Made by a program: the position numbers and the translations under genes. Source: an uncultured Shewanella sp. (GTDB lineage Bacteria; Pseudomonadota; Gammaproteobacteria; Enterobacterales; Shewanellaceae). Taken from it: a DNA stretch of 64,000 bases. Of the stretch, positions 18,427 through 26,249 are shown piece by piece. How positions within the stretch are numbered: the first letter of the stretch is position 1; every line of letters begins with the position of its first letter. The stretch lies in assembly GCF_947497935.1 (NCBI RefSeq), contig NZ_CANMIO010000001.1:310001-374000 (forward strand), written 5' to 3'. The notes under the pieces are model-generated. The model worked only from the letters and a program-made list of their open reading frames with translations. It had not been told where the DNA came from and did no database searches.

Positions 18427-19746
18427 ATGTCAATAATAATCAACGAAAGACAGGCGGAAACCATGACCACTCCCCATGCTGATTCATATTATGCGGCGTC
18501 GGCAAACGACAAGACCGAGCGCCCAATGTTACAAGACAATATCGACACAGATGTGTGCATTATTGGTGCCGGTTACACCGGACTGTCGACTGCGCTGCAT
18601 CTTCTTGAGATGGGCTACAAGGTTACCGTGCTTGAAGCGGCGCGCATCGGTTGGGGCGCATCGGGGCGAAATGGCGGTCAAATTGTTAACAGCTTTAGTC
18701 GAGATATCGACTCAATTGAGAAAACCGTTGGCACCGAGGCAGGTAAGTTGTTCGGTGAGATGGCCTTTGAAGGTGCGCGCATCATTAAGGAGCGGATCCA
18801 TAAATATAACATCCAATGCGATCTGCAAGATGGTGGCGTATTTGCCGCGCTAAACGACAAGCAGATGGGCCACCTACAAGCGCAAAAGGCGCTATGGGAA
18901 AAGCACGGTCATATGAATCACCTTGAGCTATTAGACCATAGCGATATCCGTAAGGTAGTAAATACTGAGTCTTATGTCGGCGGTCTACTGGACAAGAGTG
19001 GCGGTCACATTCATCCACTTAACTTGGCATTAGGTGAGGCGCAGGCTGTCGAGTCGCTGGGCGGTAAAATATTTGAAGGCTCGGCTGTGGTTAAGGTCGA
19101 AGAGGGCGAAAGCCCCGTTGTGCACACGGCTCATGGTAGCGTGAAGTCTAAGTTTGTCGTGGTTGCAGGTAATGCCTACTTAGGCGACCTGATCCCTAAG
19201 TTACAGGCTAAATCTATGCCTTGTGGTACGCAGGTGATCACTACTGAGCCGTTAAGCGATGAAGTTGCAAAGAGTTTATTGCCGCAGAATTACTGTGTCG
19301 AAGACTGTAATTACCTATTAGATTACTTCCGTCTGTCTGGCGATAACCGATTAATTTATGGCGGCGGCGTGGTATATGGCGCAAGAGATCCTGCCGATAT
19401 TAAGTCGATCATCGGGCCTAAGATGCTTAAGACCTTCCCACAATTGAAAGATGTGAAGATTGATTATACTTGGACAGGTAATTTCTTACTGACTCTGTCT
19501 CGCCTGCCACAAGTCGGTCGAATTGGCAGTAACATCTACTATTCACAAGGCTGTAGTGGTCATGGGGTAACTTACACTCACCTAGCAGGCAAGATCTTAG
19601 CTGAGGCGATTAATGGGCAGGCGACGCGCTTCGATGCCTTTGCAGGTTTGCCTCATTACCCCTTCCCGGGCGGGCATATGTTTAAGGTGCCATTTAGTGC
19701 CATTGGCGCCTGGTACTACACAATGCGTGACAAGTTAGGTGTGTAA
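18427..19746 (+). CDS. puuB: Gamma-glutamylputrescine oxidoreductase (PuuB paralogue 2)
   Basis: 439 residues from ATG 18427 (AAGGA eight bases upstream; an alternative ATG at 18463 has AGGCGG). FAD-binding motif VCIIGAGYTGLSTALHLLEMG near residues 42-62, then EAARIGWGASGRNGGQ; C-terminal motifs YTWTGNFLLTLSRLPQVGRI and YYSQGCSGHGVTYTHLAGK match E. coli-type PuuB closely. It oxidises gamma-glutamyl-putrescine to the aldehyde. Its position between potFGHI and gabD-gabT makes it the likelier main PuuB; the copy at 9213-10520 is a diverged relative. Confidence 0.88.
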   Translation: MSIIINERQAETMTTPHADSYYAASANDKTERPMLQDNIDTDVCIIGAGYTGLSTALHLLEMGYKVTVLEAARIGWGASGRNGGQIVNSFSRDIDSIEKTVGTEAGKLFGEMAFEGARIIKERIHKYNIQCDLQDGGVFAALNDKQMGHLQAQKALWEKHGHMNHLELLDHSDIRKVVNTESYVGGLLDKSGGHIHPLNLALGEAQAVESLGGKIFEGSAVVKVEEGESPVVHTAHGSVKSKFVVVAGNAYLGDLIPKLQAKSMPCGTQVITTEPLSDEVAKSLLPQNYCVEDCNYLLDYFRLSGDNRLIYGGGVVYGARDPADIKSIIGPKMLKTFPQLKDVKIDYTWTGNFLLTLSRLPQVGRIGSNIYYSQGCSGHGVTYTHLAGKILAEAINGQATRFDAFAGLPHYPFPGGHMFKVPFSAIGAWYYTMRDKLGV

Positions 19747-19835
19747 ATACATAGACAATAAAGCGAAACCAATCAGGCTCAAGACAGTCGAAAGGCTTTA
19801 GGTGATAAGCGCTTAAGCAAATTAAGGAGTAACCC

Positions 19836-21284
19836 GTGCAGTTAAATGATATGAGTTTGCTACGCCAGCAATGTTATATAGATGGCCAGTGGCTTGAAGC
19901 CATAAACGGTGAAAAAGTTGAGATAGCCGATCCTGCAACCCATAAGGTGATTGGTAGTGTACCTGTAATGGGCACGACTGAAACCAAAGCCGCGATAGCG
20001 GCGGCAGAAAAGGCGTTACCGGCTTGGCGTGCACTTACCGCGAAAGAGCGTGGCGCCAAATTGAACCGCTGGTTTGAATTGTTACTTGAGCACCAAGACG
20101 ATTTAGCCCTGTTGATGACCACTGAGCAAGGTAAACCATTGGCCGAGGCTAAAGGTGAGGTTGCCTATGCGGCGTCGTTTATCGAGTGGTTCGCCGAAGA
20201 AGCAAAGCGCGTCTATGGCGATACGATTCCAGGCCATCAAGGCGATAAGCGCTTAATGGTGATTAAGCAAAGTGTTGGTGTTACCGCAGCCATTACACCA
20301 TGGAATTTCCCTGCGGCGATGATCACTCGTAAAGCTGCTCCTGCATTGGCAGCGGGTTGCACCATGGTGGTTAAACCTGCGCCGCAAACTCCTTTTACTG
20401 CACTGGCATTAGCTGAACTTGCCGAGCGAGCAGGTATTCCTGCAGGCGTCTTTAGTGTGGTTACCGGTGATGCTATCGCTATCGGTAATGAGCTTTGTAG
20501 CAACCCGGTTGTTCGCAAACTCTCTTTTACTGGCTCAACTCCCGTAGGGATCAAGCTGATGCAGCAGTGTGCGCCGACCCTAAAGAAAATGTCACTGGAA
20601 CTTGGTGGCAACGCCCCTTTTATCGTGTTTAACGATGCCGACATCGATGCTGCGGTAGAGGGCGCGATGATCGCCAAATATCGTAACGCCGGCCAGACCT
20701 GCGTCTGTGCTAACCGTATCTATGTTCAAGATGCAGTTTACGATGAGTTTGCTGAGAAGTTAGCAGCAGCCGTGACCAAGTTGAAACTGGGTGTGGGCAC
20801 TGAAGCTGGCGTAACAACAGGGCCGCTTATTAACGCCGACGCGGTGGCGAAAGTACAAAGACATCTTGATGATGCCTTGTCTAAGGGCGCAACTCTAAAA
20901 GCCGGCGGTAAGCTTGCGAGCCTAGGCGGCAACTTCTTCGAGCCGACGATTATCACTCATGTCGATAAAAGTATGTTAGTGGCCAAGGAGGAAACCTTTG
21001 GGCCGCTTGCCCCGCTATTTCAATTCTCTGATGTCGATGATGTGATTGAGCAAGCCAATGACACTGAGTTCGGGCTAGCCGCTTACTTCTATGGTCGCGA
21101 TATTTCCCTTGTTTGGAAAGTCTCTGAAGCATTGGAGTACGGCATGGTTGGGGTCAATACCGGGCTTATTTCCACCGAAGTTGCGCCTTTTGGCGGCATT
21201 AAGTCATCGGGCTTAGGCCGTGAAGGCTCAAAGTTTGGTATCGAAGAGTACTTAGAGATGAAGTACATCTGTATGTCTGTTTAA
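19836..21284 (+). CDS. gabD: Succinate-semialdehyde dehydrogenase (NADP+)
   Basis: 482 residues starting at GTG 19836 with AAGGAG about seven bases upstream. The start MQLNDMSLLRQQCYIDGQW parallels E. coli GabD. Catalytic residues are Asn157 (PWNF), Glu255 (LELGGN) and Cys289 in NAGQTCVCANRI; the CVCxN pattern is diagnostic of GabD. It oxidises succinate semialdehyde to succinate, the final step after GabT. It lies 89 bases after puuB and 47 before gabT, in one probable operon. Confidence 0.92.
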   Translation: MQLNDMSLLRQQCYIDGQWLEAINGEKVEIADPATHKVIGSVPVMGTTETKAAIAAAEKALPAWRALTAKERGAKLNRWFELLLEHQDDLALLMTTEQGKPLAEAKGEVAYAASFIEWFAEEAKRVYGDTIPGHQGDKRLMVIKQSVGVTAAITPWNFPAAMITRKAAPALAAGCTMVVKPAPQTPFTALALAELAERAGIPAGVFSVVTGDAIAIGNELCSNPVVRKLSFTGSTPVGIKLMQQCAPTLKKMSLELGGNAPFIVFNDADIDAAVEGAMIAKYRNAGQTCVCANRIYVQDAVYDEFAEKLAAAVTKLKLGVGTEAGVTTGPLINADAVAKVQRHLDDALSKGATLKAGGKLASLGGNFFEPTIITHVDKSMLVAKEETFGPLAPLFQFSDVDDVIEQANDTEFGLAAYFYGRDISLVWKVSEALEYGMVGVNTGLISTEVAPFGGIKSSGLGREGSKFGIEEYLEMKYICMSV

Positions 21285-21331
21285 TACTTGAAGATTAAGT
21301 TCATCAGTATGTCAGTTAAAAGGAAATAGTT

Positions 21332-22609
21332 ATGACAACTAATGAGTCACTCATGGTGCGTCGTCAGGCGGCGGTAGCCAATGGTGTAGGGCAAATCCAT
21401 CCTATCTATACTCAGCGAGCGGACAACGCCACAGTTTGGGATGTAGAGGGGCGCGAGTTTATCGACTTTGCAGGTGGTATTGCCGTGCTTAATACAGGCC
21501 ATCTACACGACAAAGTTAAAGCGGCGGTTGCCGAGCAGCTAGAGCTGTTTTCTCATACTTGCTTTATGGTGCTGGGCTATGAGAATTACATTCAAGTATG
21601 TGAAAAGCTCAATCAGCTGGTGCCTGGGGATTTTGCCAAGAAAACAGCGTTATTTACCAGTGGCTCAGAGGCGGTCGAAAACGCGGTTAAAGTGGCGCGG
21701 GCTCATACCAAACGCAGCGGTGTTATTGCCTTTACCTCGGGTTATCATGGTCGCACCATGGCGGCGTTGGCGCTTACGGGGAGAGTCGCACCTTACAGTA
21801 AAGGTATGGGACTTATGTCGGCCAACGTGTTTAGAGCCGAGTTCCCTTGTGCGTTGCATGGTGTTAGCGATGATGACGCCATGACATCGATAGAGCGCGT
21901 TTTTAAAAATGATGCCGAGCCCGATGATATCGCAGCAATCATCATAGAGCCTGTACAAGGCGAAGGTGGTTTTTATCATACCTCAGTAGCGTTTATGCAG
22001 CGATTACGCCAGCTATGTGACAAGCATGGCATCATGCTGATTGCCGATGAGGTACAGACAGGCGCTGGACGCACTGGCACCTTCTTTGCTATGGAGCAGA
22101 TGGGCGTTGCGGCAGATATCACGACTTTTGCTAAGTCTATCGCTGGTGGCTTCCCACTTTCAGGAATAACAGGCCGAGCCGAGGTGATGGATGCCATCGG
22201 TGCAGGAGGACTGGGCGGAACTTATGGTGGCAGTCCACTAGCTTGTGCAGCCGCGCTTGCGGTGATTGAGGTGTTTGAAGAAGAGCAACTATTGCAAAGA
22301 GCCAATGCACTCGGAGCTAAGCTTAAAGAGTCATTGCAGGCTATGGCGGCAGAGCATAAGCAAATTATCGATGTGCGTGGCCTAGGTGCCATGATAGCGG
22401 TTGAGTTGATGCAAGACGGCAAACCTGCACCTGAGTATTGTGCACTAATGCTCAAAGAGGCACGAGATAGGGGCCTTATCCTATTATCTTGCGGCACTTA
22501 CGGTAATGTCTTGCGTATTCTGGTGCCACTTACCGCACCCGATGAGCAGATCGATCAAGGTTTAGAGATCATTAAGGCTTGTTTTGAGCAGGTGTTCAGC
22601 CCAGCTTAA
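21332..22609 (+). CDS. gabT: 4-aminobutyrate aminotransferase (GabT/PuuE)
   Basis: 425 residues, class III PLP aminotransferase. Landmarks are GVGQIHPIYTQRADNATVWDVEGREFIDFAGG, SGSEAVENAVKVARA, ADEVQTGAGRTG and FAKSIAGGFPLSG with the PLP lysine at 268. It converts GABA plus 2-oxoglutarate to succinate semialdehyde plus glutamate. GabT and PuuE are not distinguishable by eye. Last gene of the cluster, followed by a strong terminator. Confidence 0.92.
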   Translation: MTTNESLMVRRQAAVANGVGQIHPIYTQRADNATVWDVEGREFIDFAGGIAVLNTGHLHDKVKAAVAEQLELFSHTCFMVLGYENYIQVCEKLNQLVPGDFAKKTALFTSGSEAVENAVKVARAHTKRSGVIAFTSGYHGRTMAALALTGRVAPYSKGMGLMSANVFRAEFPCALHGVSDDDAMTSIERVFKNDAEPDDIAAIIIEPVQGEGGFYHTSVAFMQRLRQLCDKHGIMLIADEVQTGAGRTGTFFAMEQMGVAADITTFAKSIAGGFPLSGITGRAEVMDAIGAGGLGGTYGGSPLACAAALAVIEVFEEEQLLQRANALGAKLKESLQAMAAEHKQIIDVRGLGAMIAVELMQDGKPAPEYCALMLKEARDRGLILLSCGTYGNVLRILVPLTAPDEQIDQGLEIIKACFEQVFSPA

Positions 22610-22630
22610 ACGGTTTTATTTAGCTTAATT

Positions 22631-22665
22631 AAAAATCCGGGATCAGTTCGATACCGGATTTTTTT
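22631..22665 (+). terminator. Rho-independent terminator after gabT
   Basis: 10-bp stem AAAAATCCGG / CCGGATTTTT with a 13-base loop and a long T-run. It ends the puuB-gabD-gabT transcript. Confidence 0.85.
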
Positions 22666-22750
22666 ATACCTCTAAATCAGCAAGGCACGAAATTGGTCTT
22701 GTAAGCAGAATGGTTTAGCTCTGATGCTATATCGCTATGGGTAATAGCAA

Positions 22751-23182
22751 TTACTTTACCACTAGCACCGGACAGTGGGCTTTGTTGGCCACTTCCTCCG
22801 CTATATTGGCATTCAAGAAGTGAGCTAGACCTGTTCTCCCATGGCTTGCCATGACAATCATTCCAGCATTCATATTTTTTTCGGTAGCTAAGATCTGTTC
22901 GACTGGATGGCCATGACAAATTTTACTTTCAAATGGAAAGTAAATATCGAACGAGTCGATAAATTGCTGCATTTTATCAGCGGCCTCTCTTTCCATTCTC
23001 TCGATGAGTTCATCGGGTGTTACCGCGAGCACTCGGGTATGTTTATCGCCAAAAGGCTTATCGACAACGTGTAGTAGACAGACCCCGACTTTATAAAAAT
23101 TTGCCATCTCAATGGCATAACTTATGGCGTGTGATGCTGTTTCTGAAAAGTCGGTCGGACATAGGATCTGTTGGGTTCGCAT
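22751..23182 (-). CDS. Universal stress protein, UspA family
   Basis: 143 residues, a single Usp domain: ILCPTDFSETASHAISYAIEMA at the start and MIVMASHGRTGLAHFL...CPVLVVK at the end. The normal nucleotide-binding GRTGL-X-GS loop is altered, since the Gly-Ser that follows the helix start is replaced by Ala-Asn (LNANIAEEV), so ATP binding may be weak. Its role is probably stress response. It precedes the cbb3-type oxidase cluster in divergent orientation; Usp proteins near respiratory genes are common but a functional link is inference. Confidence 0.88.
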   Translation of the reverse strand: MRTQQILCPTDFSETASHAISYAIEMANFYKVGVCLLHVVDKPFGDKHTRVLAVTPDELIERMEREAADKMQQFIDSFDIYFPFESKICHGHPVEQILATEKNMNAGMIVMASHGRTGLAHFLNANIAEEVANKAHCPVLVVK

Positions 23183-23384
23183 AACATTCTCCTGTTACCT
23201 GTCGCGCTATACCCAAAATCATCATTGGGGTAAATGGATTAAGGGCTAAATCCTCACTCCTTTAAATATAGGCGCTGTGTTCCTGTGAGTAAATTCGCTA
23301 GAGAAAAATCATTTACTCTGTTGTGACTGTTTTTTGAATCGGAAGAGATGATGATAAAAGGGGCTGGGAGTGACAGCGAAATAA

Positions 23385-23439
23385 TAAAGCTAAGTTACAA
23401 AGTAGCCTGAATAACAGGCCTTTTCATGACTTAGCTTTA
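23385..23439. repeat. Nested inverted repeat between uspA and the small membrane ORF
   Basis: Outer 11-bp arms TAAAGCTAAGT (23385-23395) / ACTTAGCTTTA (23429-23439) enclose an inner 5-bp hairpin GCCTG / CAGGC followed by TTTT. The minus-strand ORF at 23450 ends just upstream in its own direction, so this may be its terminator, or a structured RNA element. Confidence 0.5.
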
Positions 23440-23449
23440 CTTGTTGAGG

Positions 23450-23575
23450 TTAGTCCTTAGTAAATAACTTTGTCAGTCGATTAACGCATAACCCTAAGAC
23501 CACAACACTGCACTCAATAATTGCAATTCCTGTCACTAATGAAAATAGTGCGGGTACATGTCTAATAAAATCCAT
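23450..23575 (-). CDS. Small single-span membrane protein (41 aa), not recognised
   Basis: ATG at 23575 reads MDFIRHVPALFSLVTGIAII and then ECSVVVLGLCVNRLTKLFTKD before TAA. A well-spaced ribosome binding site (GAGAGG, six bases upstream) and the nested hairpin just downstream support a real gene. Residues ~8-31 form one hydrophobic helix with a basic C-terminal tail, suggesting an N-out/C-in membrane peptide. It is too short for a family call. It lies between uspA and the cbb3 cluster on the uspA strand; CcoQ-like subunits have a similar size and topology, but sequence similarity is not evident. Confidence 0.55.
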   Translation of the reverse strand: MDFIRHVPALFSLVTGIAIIECSVVVLGLCVNRLTKLFTKD

Positions 23576-23898
23576 CTAAGGCCTCTCAACAATACTCGAT
23601 AAAAGCTTGATATGTTCGAATAAATATCCCACGGATAATCAGTTATGTTTTTGACCAAGTTCACAAAATTGTGAGTCTTAACGATTGTTAATCTTCACTT
23701 AAATTGATGAATTGGGGCCAAGGCCAAATGGTTTTTACTTTTGATTGGTGCAGTCGAGCTTACTCTTTGCTGTGAAAAGTTGAACCAAATCACCTTAACT
23801 AACGTAGTGGCATTTCGGTGGATAATTGCACAAATTGTGGCAAATAAATCAATACCGACTAGTTTCAATAAGGTGCACAAGAAGATAAGGGAATGCTT
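23576..23898. promoter_or_regulatory. Intergenic region upstream of the cbb3-type cluster with two CACAA/TTGTG dyads
   Basis: Two related palindromes are present: TCACAAAATTGTGA at 23661-23674 and CACAAATTGTG at 23829-23839, the latter 60 bp before the cytochrome c start. They have the same core and may bind one regulator. I do not see a clear FNR box (TTGAT-N4-ATCAA). No gene is apparent on either strand. Confidence 0.4.
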
Positions 23899-24231
23899 AT
23901 GAATCGATTACCTCTATTGATAATCCTGATTTTTGGGTCAGCAAGCGTATCGGCAGATTACGACCCTAGCTTTAAAATTGGTAAAGAGAAAGCCAAAGTT
24001 TGCATGACCTGTCATGGAGAGGACGGGATCTCAACAATCGACCCTTACCCCAATTTACGCGGCCAAAAAATGGGGTACTTAATCTCTGCACTAAAAGATT
24101 ATCAGTCGAGGCAGCGTACTAGTGGCTTGGCCATTTTGATGCAGCAACAGGCAGATACGCTTAGCGAACAGGATATGAAAGACATCTCTTACTATTACTC
24201 TGTGTTAGGCACGAAACAAGAAGAGGAGTAA
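23899..24231 (+). CDS. Small monoheme cytochrome c (c4/c5-like), first gene of cbb3-type cluster
   Basis: 110 residues from ATG 23899. The ATG at 23893 is only one base from the AAGGGA site, so the second ATG is preferred. A signal peptide ends near SVSA. One heme site, CMTCH, precedes PNLRGQKMGYL; the methionine ligand is probably one of the Met residues near LAILMQQQAD. It resembles two cytochromes of the molybdoenzyme operon at 54423-54836 and 56453-56773 (shared PxLxGQxxxYxxxxLxxF pattern). Four bases separate it from ccoN. Likely periplasmic electron donor to the oxidase or an extra subunit. Confidence 0.82.
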   Translation: MNRLPLLIILIFGSASVSADYDPSFKIGKEKAKVCMTCHGEDGISTIDPYPNLRGQKMGYLISALKDYQSRQRTSGLAILMQQQADTLSEQDMKDISYYYSVLGTKQEEE

Positions 24232-24234
24232 GGC

Positions 24235-25644
24235 ATGCAGGTAAGCACTGAGCAATATGATGTAAGGGTTGTTCGTTATTTTGTTGTGGCTGCGGTTATT
24301 TGGTCGATTGCGGGGATGTTCATTGGTGTGGTGCTAGCTGCACAGCTTTATTGGCCTGCACTTAACTTTGATTCTGAATATATCCAATTTGGACGGTTAC
24401 GGCCTTTGCATACCTCTGGCGTGATCTATGGCTTTGTCGTCAATATTTTAATGGGTACGTCGCTGTATATTGTGCAGCGAACTGGGCAAACGCGGTTGTT
24501 TAATCGTAGTCTATCTTGGATGGTGTTTTGGGGCTGGCAGCTGATATTACTACTTGCGCTGATAACCTTGCCTCTAGGTTACACCACTAGTAAAGAATAT
24601 GCGGAGCTTGAATGGCCCGTTGATATTCTGATTGTGATTGTTTGGGTGCTTTATGCAGTATTGTTTTTTGGCACTATCGCCAAACGAAAAGTGCAACATA
24701 TCTTCGTTGCCAATTGGTTCTTCGGTGCCTTTATTATTGTCATTGCGCTGATTTTTATTCTGAATAATTTGGCCTTACCCGCCTATTTCATGAAGTCTTA
24801 CTCTGTCTTTGCAGGTGCTCAAGATGCCATCGTTCAGTGGTGGTGGGGACACAATGCGGTGGGTTTCCTATTAACAGCGGGCATAATCGGTATGAACTAC
24901 TACTTCATTCCTAAGCTGGCTGAACGCCCAATCTATTCCTATCGACTGTCTATCATTCACTTCTGGGGATTGGTTGGCTTTTATACTTGGGCAGGAACTC
25001 ATCATCTTATCTATTCGTCAGTCCCTGTTTGGGTACAAAATATCGGTATCGTGATGTCACTAATTTTGTGGCTGCCCTCCTGGGCCGGCGCATTTAATAG
25101 TGCTATGACACTGCTGCAAAATAAGCAGAAGCTAAAGACTGATTACATTATGTGGTTCTTTATGTCGGCAATTCTGTATTACTGCTTAGCAACATTTGAG
25201 GGGCCTTTGCTGGCGATACGCTGGTTCAATATGCTTGCCCACAATACAGAATGGGTGATCGGCCATGTGCATTCTGGGGCGCTTGGTTGGGTCGCGATGT
25301 CTGGGATTGCGGTTTTTTATTACTTTATTCCGCGGCTTTGGGGTAAGCGCGGCCTATGGTCAAATCGATTACTTAAATGGCACTTCTGGCTGGCACACCT
25401 AGGTGTAGCCCTATATGCAATTGCACTTTGGGTAGCTGGTATTGGAGAAGGCTACATGTGGCTTACCCAGCAGGAGAATGGCTCTTTAGCCTACAGCTTT
25501 GTTGAGGCGATGGACTTTAAAGCGCCGTGGTTATTTGTACGTTTCTTTGGCGGAGCCTGCTTTGTGCTTGGTTTATTGTTGATGGCATTTAATCTGTACA
25601 AGACGGTATCGATGACAGTGGAGGGTAGTGAAGATGCTCAGTAA
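24235..25644 (+). CDS. ccoN: cbb3-type cytochrome c oxidase, catalytic subunit I
   Basis: 469 residues, about twelve membrane helices. All key ligands are visible: His59 and His346 for heme b, His344 for heme b3, His206 with His256/His257 for CuB, and Tyr250 in HFWGLVGFYTWAGTHH as the candidate cross-linked tyrosine of C-family oxidases. It should therefore be active in reducing O2 to water and pumping protons. The 3' end overlaps ccoO by 11 bases. Its sequence is recognisably CcoN but with divergent stretches compared with the common gammaproteobacterial form, consistent with a second, non-canonical cbb3 lineage (inference). Confidence 0.88.
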   Translation: MQVSTEQYDVRVVRYFVVAAVIWSIAGMFIGVVLAAQLYWPALNFDSEYIQFGRLRPLHTSGVIYGFVVNILMGTSLYIVQRTGQTRLFNRSLSWMVFWGWQLILLLALITLPLGYTTSKEYAELEWPVDILIVIVWVLYAVLFFGTIAKRKVQHIFVANWFFGAFIIVIALIFILNNLALPAYFMKSYSVFAGAQDAIVQWWWGHNAVGFLLTAGIIGMNYYFIPKLAERPIYSYRLSIIHFWGLVGFYTWAGTHHLIYSSVPVWVQNIGIVMSLILWLPSWAGAFNSAMTLLQNKQKLKTDYIMWFFMSAILYYCLATFEGPLLAIRWFNMLAHNTEWVIGHVHSGALGWVAMSGIAVFYYFIPRLWGKRGLWSNRLLKWHFWLAHLGVALYAIALWVAGIGEGYMWLTQQENGSLAYSFVEAMDFKAPWLFVRFFGGACFVLGLLLMAFNLYKTVSMTVEGSEDAQ

Positions 25645-26248
25645 AGACTTTACTCAATCCTTAGTAATTCTCATTGTGGCTACCGCGTTAGTCGCAAGCT
25701 TTTCAATCGTAGTACTCATAGTGCCTAACTTAGTGCGAACCGATGCAATAAGAGTTAACTCACTCGCTAAGCCACTCACTGCGGTACAAGTCGCAGGGCG
25801 TGATATTTACATCAGTGAAGGTTGCCACGTATGTCACACACAAATGGTGCGCAATATCGAGCCAGAAGTGAAGCGTGACGGTAGAGCCAATAAAGAATCG
25901 GATGATATTTATGAGTTTCCTAACCTTTGGGGCTCAAAACGAACTGGACCAGACTTAACGAATCTGGGCCGAAAATACTCTGAGCAATGGCAGCGTATTC
26001 ATCTGATTAATCCACGGCAAGTGGTGCCGACGTCATTGATGCCTGCTTACCCTTGGCTGTTTACGCAGATATTAAGCGGTGATGAGATAGAAGCTAAGAT
26101 GCGCGCATTACAGACTCTTGGTGTGCCATACACTGACGATGAGATAGAAAGGGCACGTCTACAGGTTAAAGGGCTGACCAAAGGGGAGGCTTTGATTCAA
26201 TATTTGCAAAGCTTAGGACAAGATACCGCCGACGATCAGGAGCGTTAA
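25634..26248 (+). CDS. ccoO: cbb3-type cytochrome c oxidase, subunit II (monoheme cytochrome c)
   Basis: 204 residues from ATG 25634, preferred over GTG 25628 because GAGGG lies eight bases upstream. One N-terminal membrane anchor (residues ~8-30), then a single heme site at Cys64 in GCHVCHTQMVRNIEPEVKR, and the CcoO signatures LWGSKRTGPDLTNLGRKYS and HLINPRQVVPTSLMPAYPWL. It passes electrons to CcoN. It overlaps ccoN and is followed after one base by the CcoP-like gene. No ccoQ lies between them. Confidence 0.9.
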   Translation: MLSKDFTQSLVILIVATALVASFSIVVLIVPNLVRTDAIRVNSLAKPLTAVQVAGRDIYISEGCHVCHTQMVRNIEPEVKRDGRANKESDDIYEFPNLWGSKRTGPDLTNLGRKYSEQWQRIHLINPRQVVPTSLMPAYPWLFTQILSGDEIEAKMRALQTLGVPYTDDEIERARLQVKGLTKGEALIQYLQSLGQDTADDQER

Positions 26249-26249
26249 T

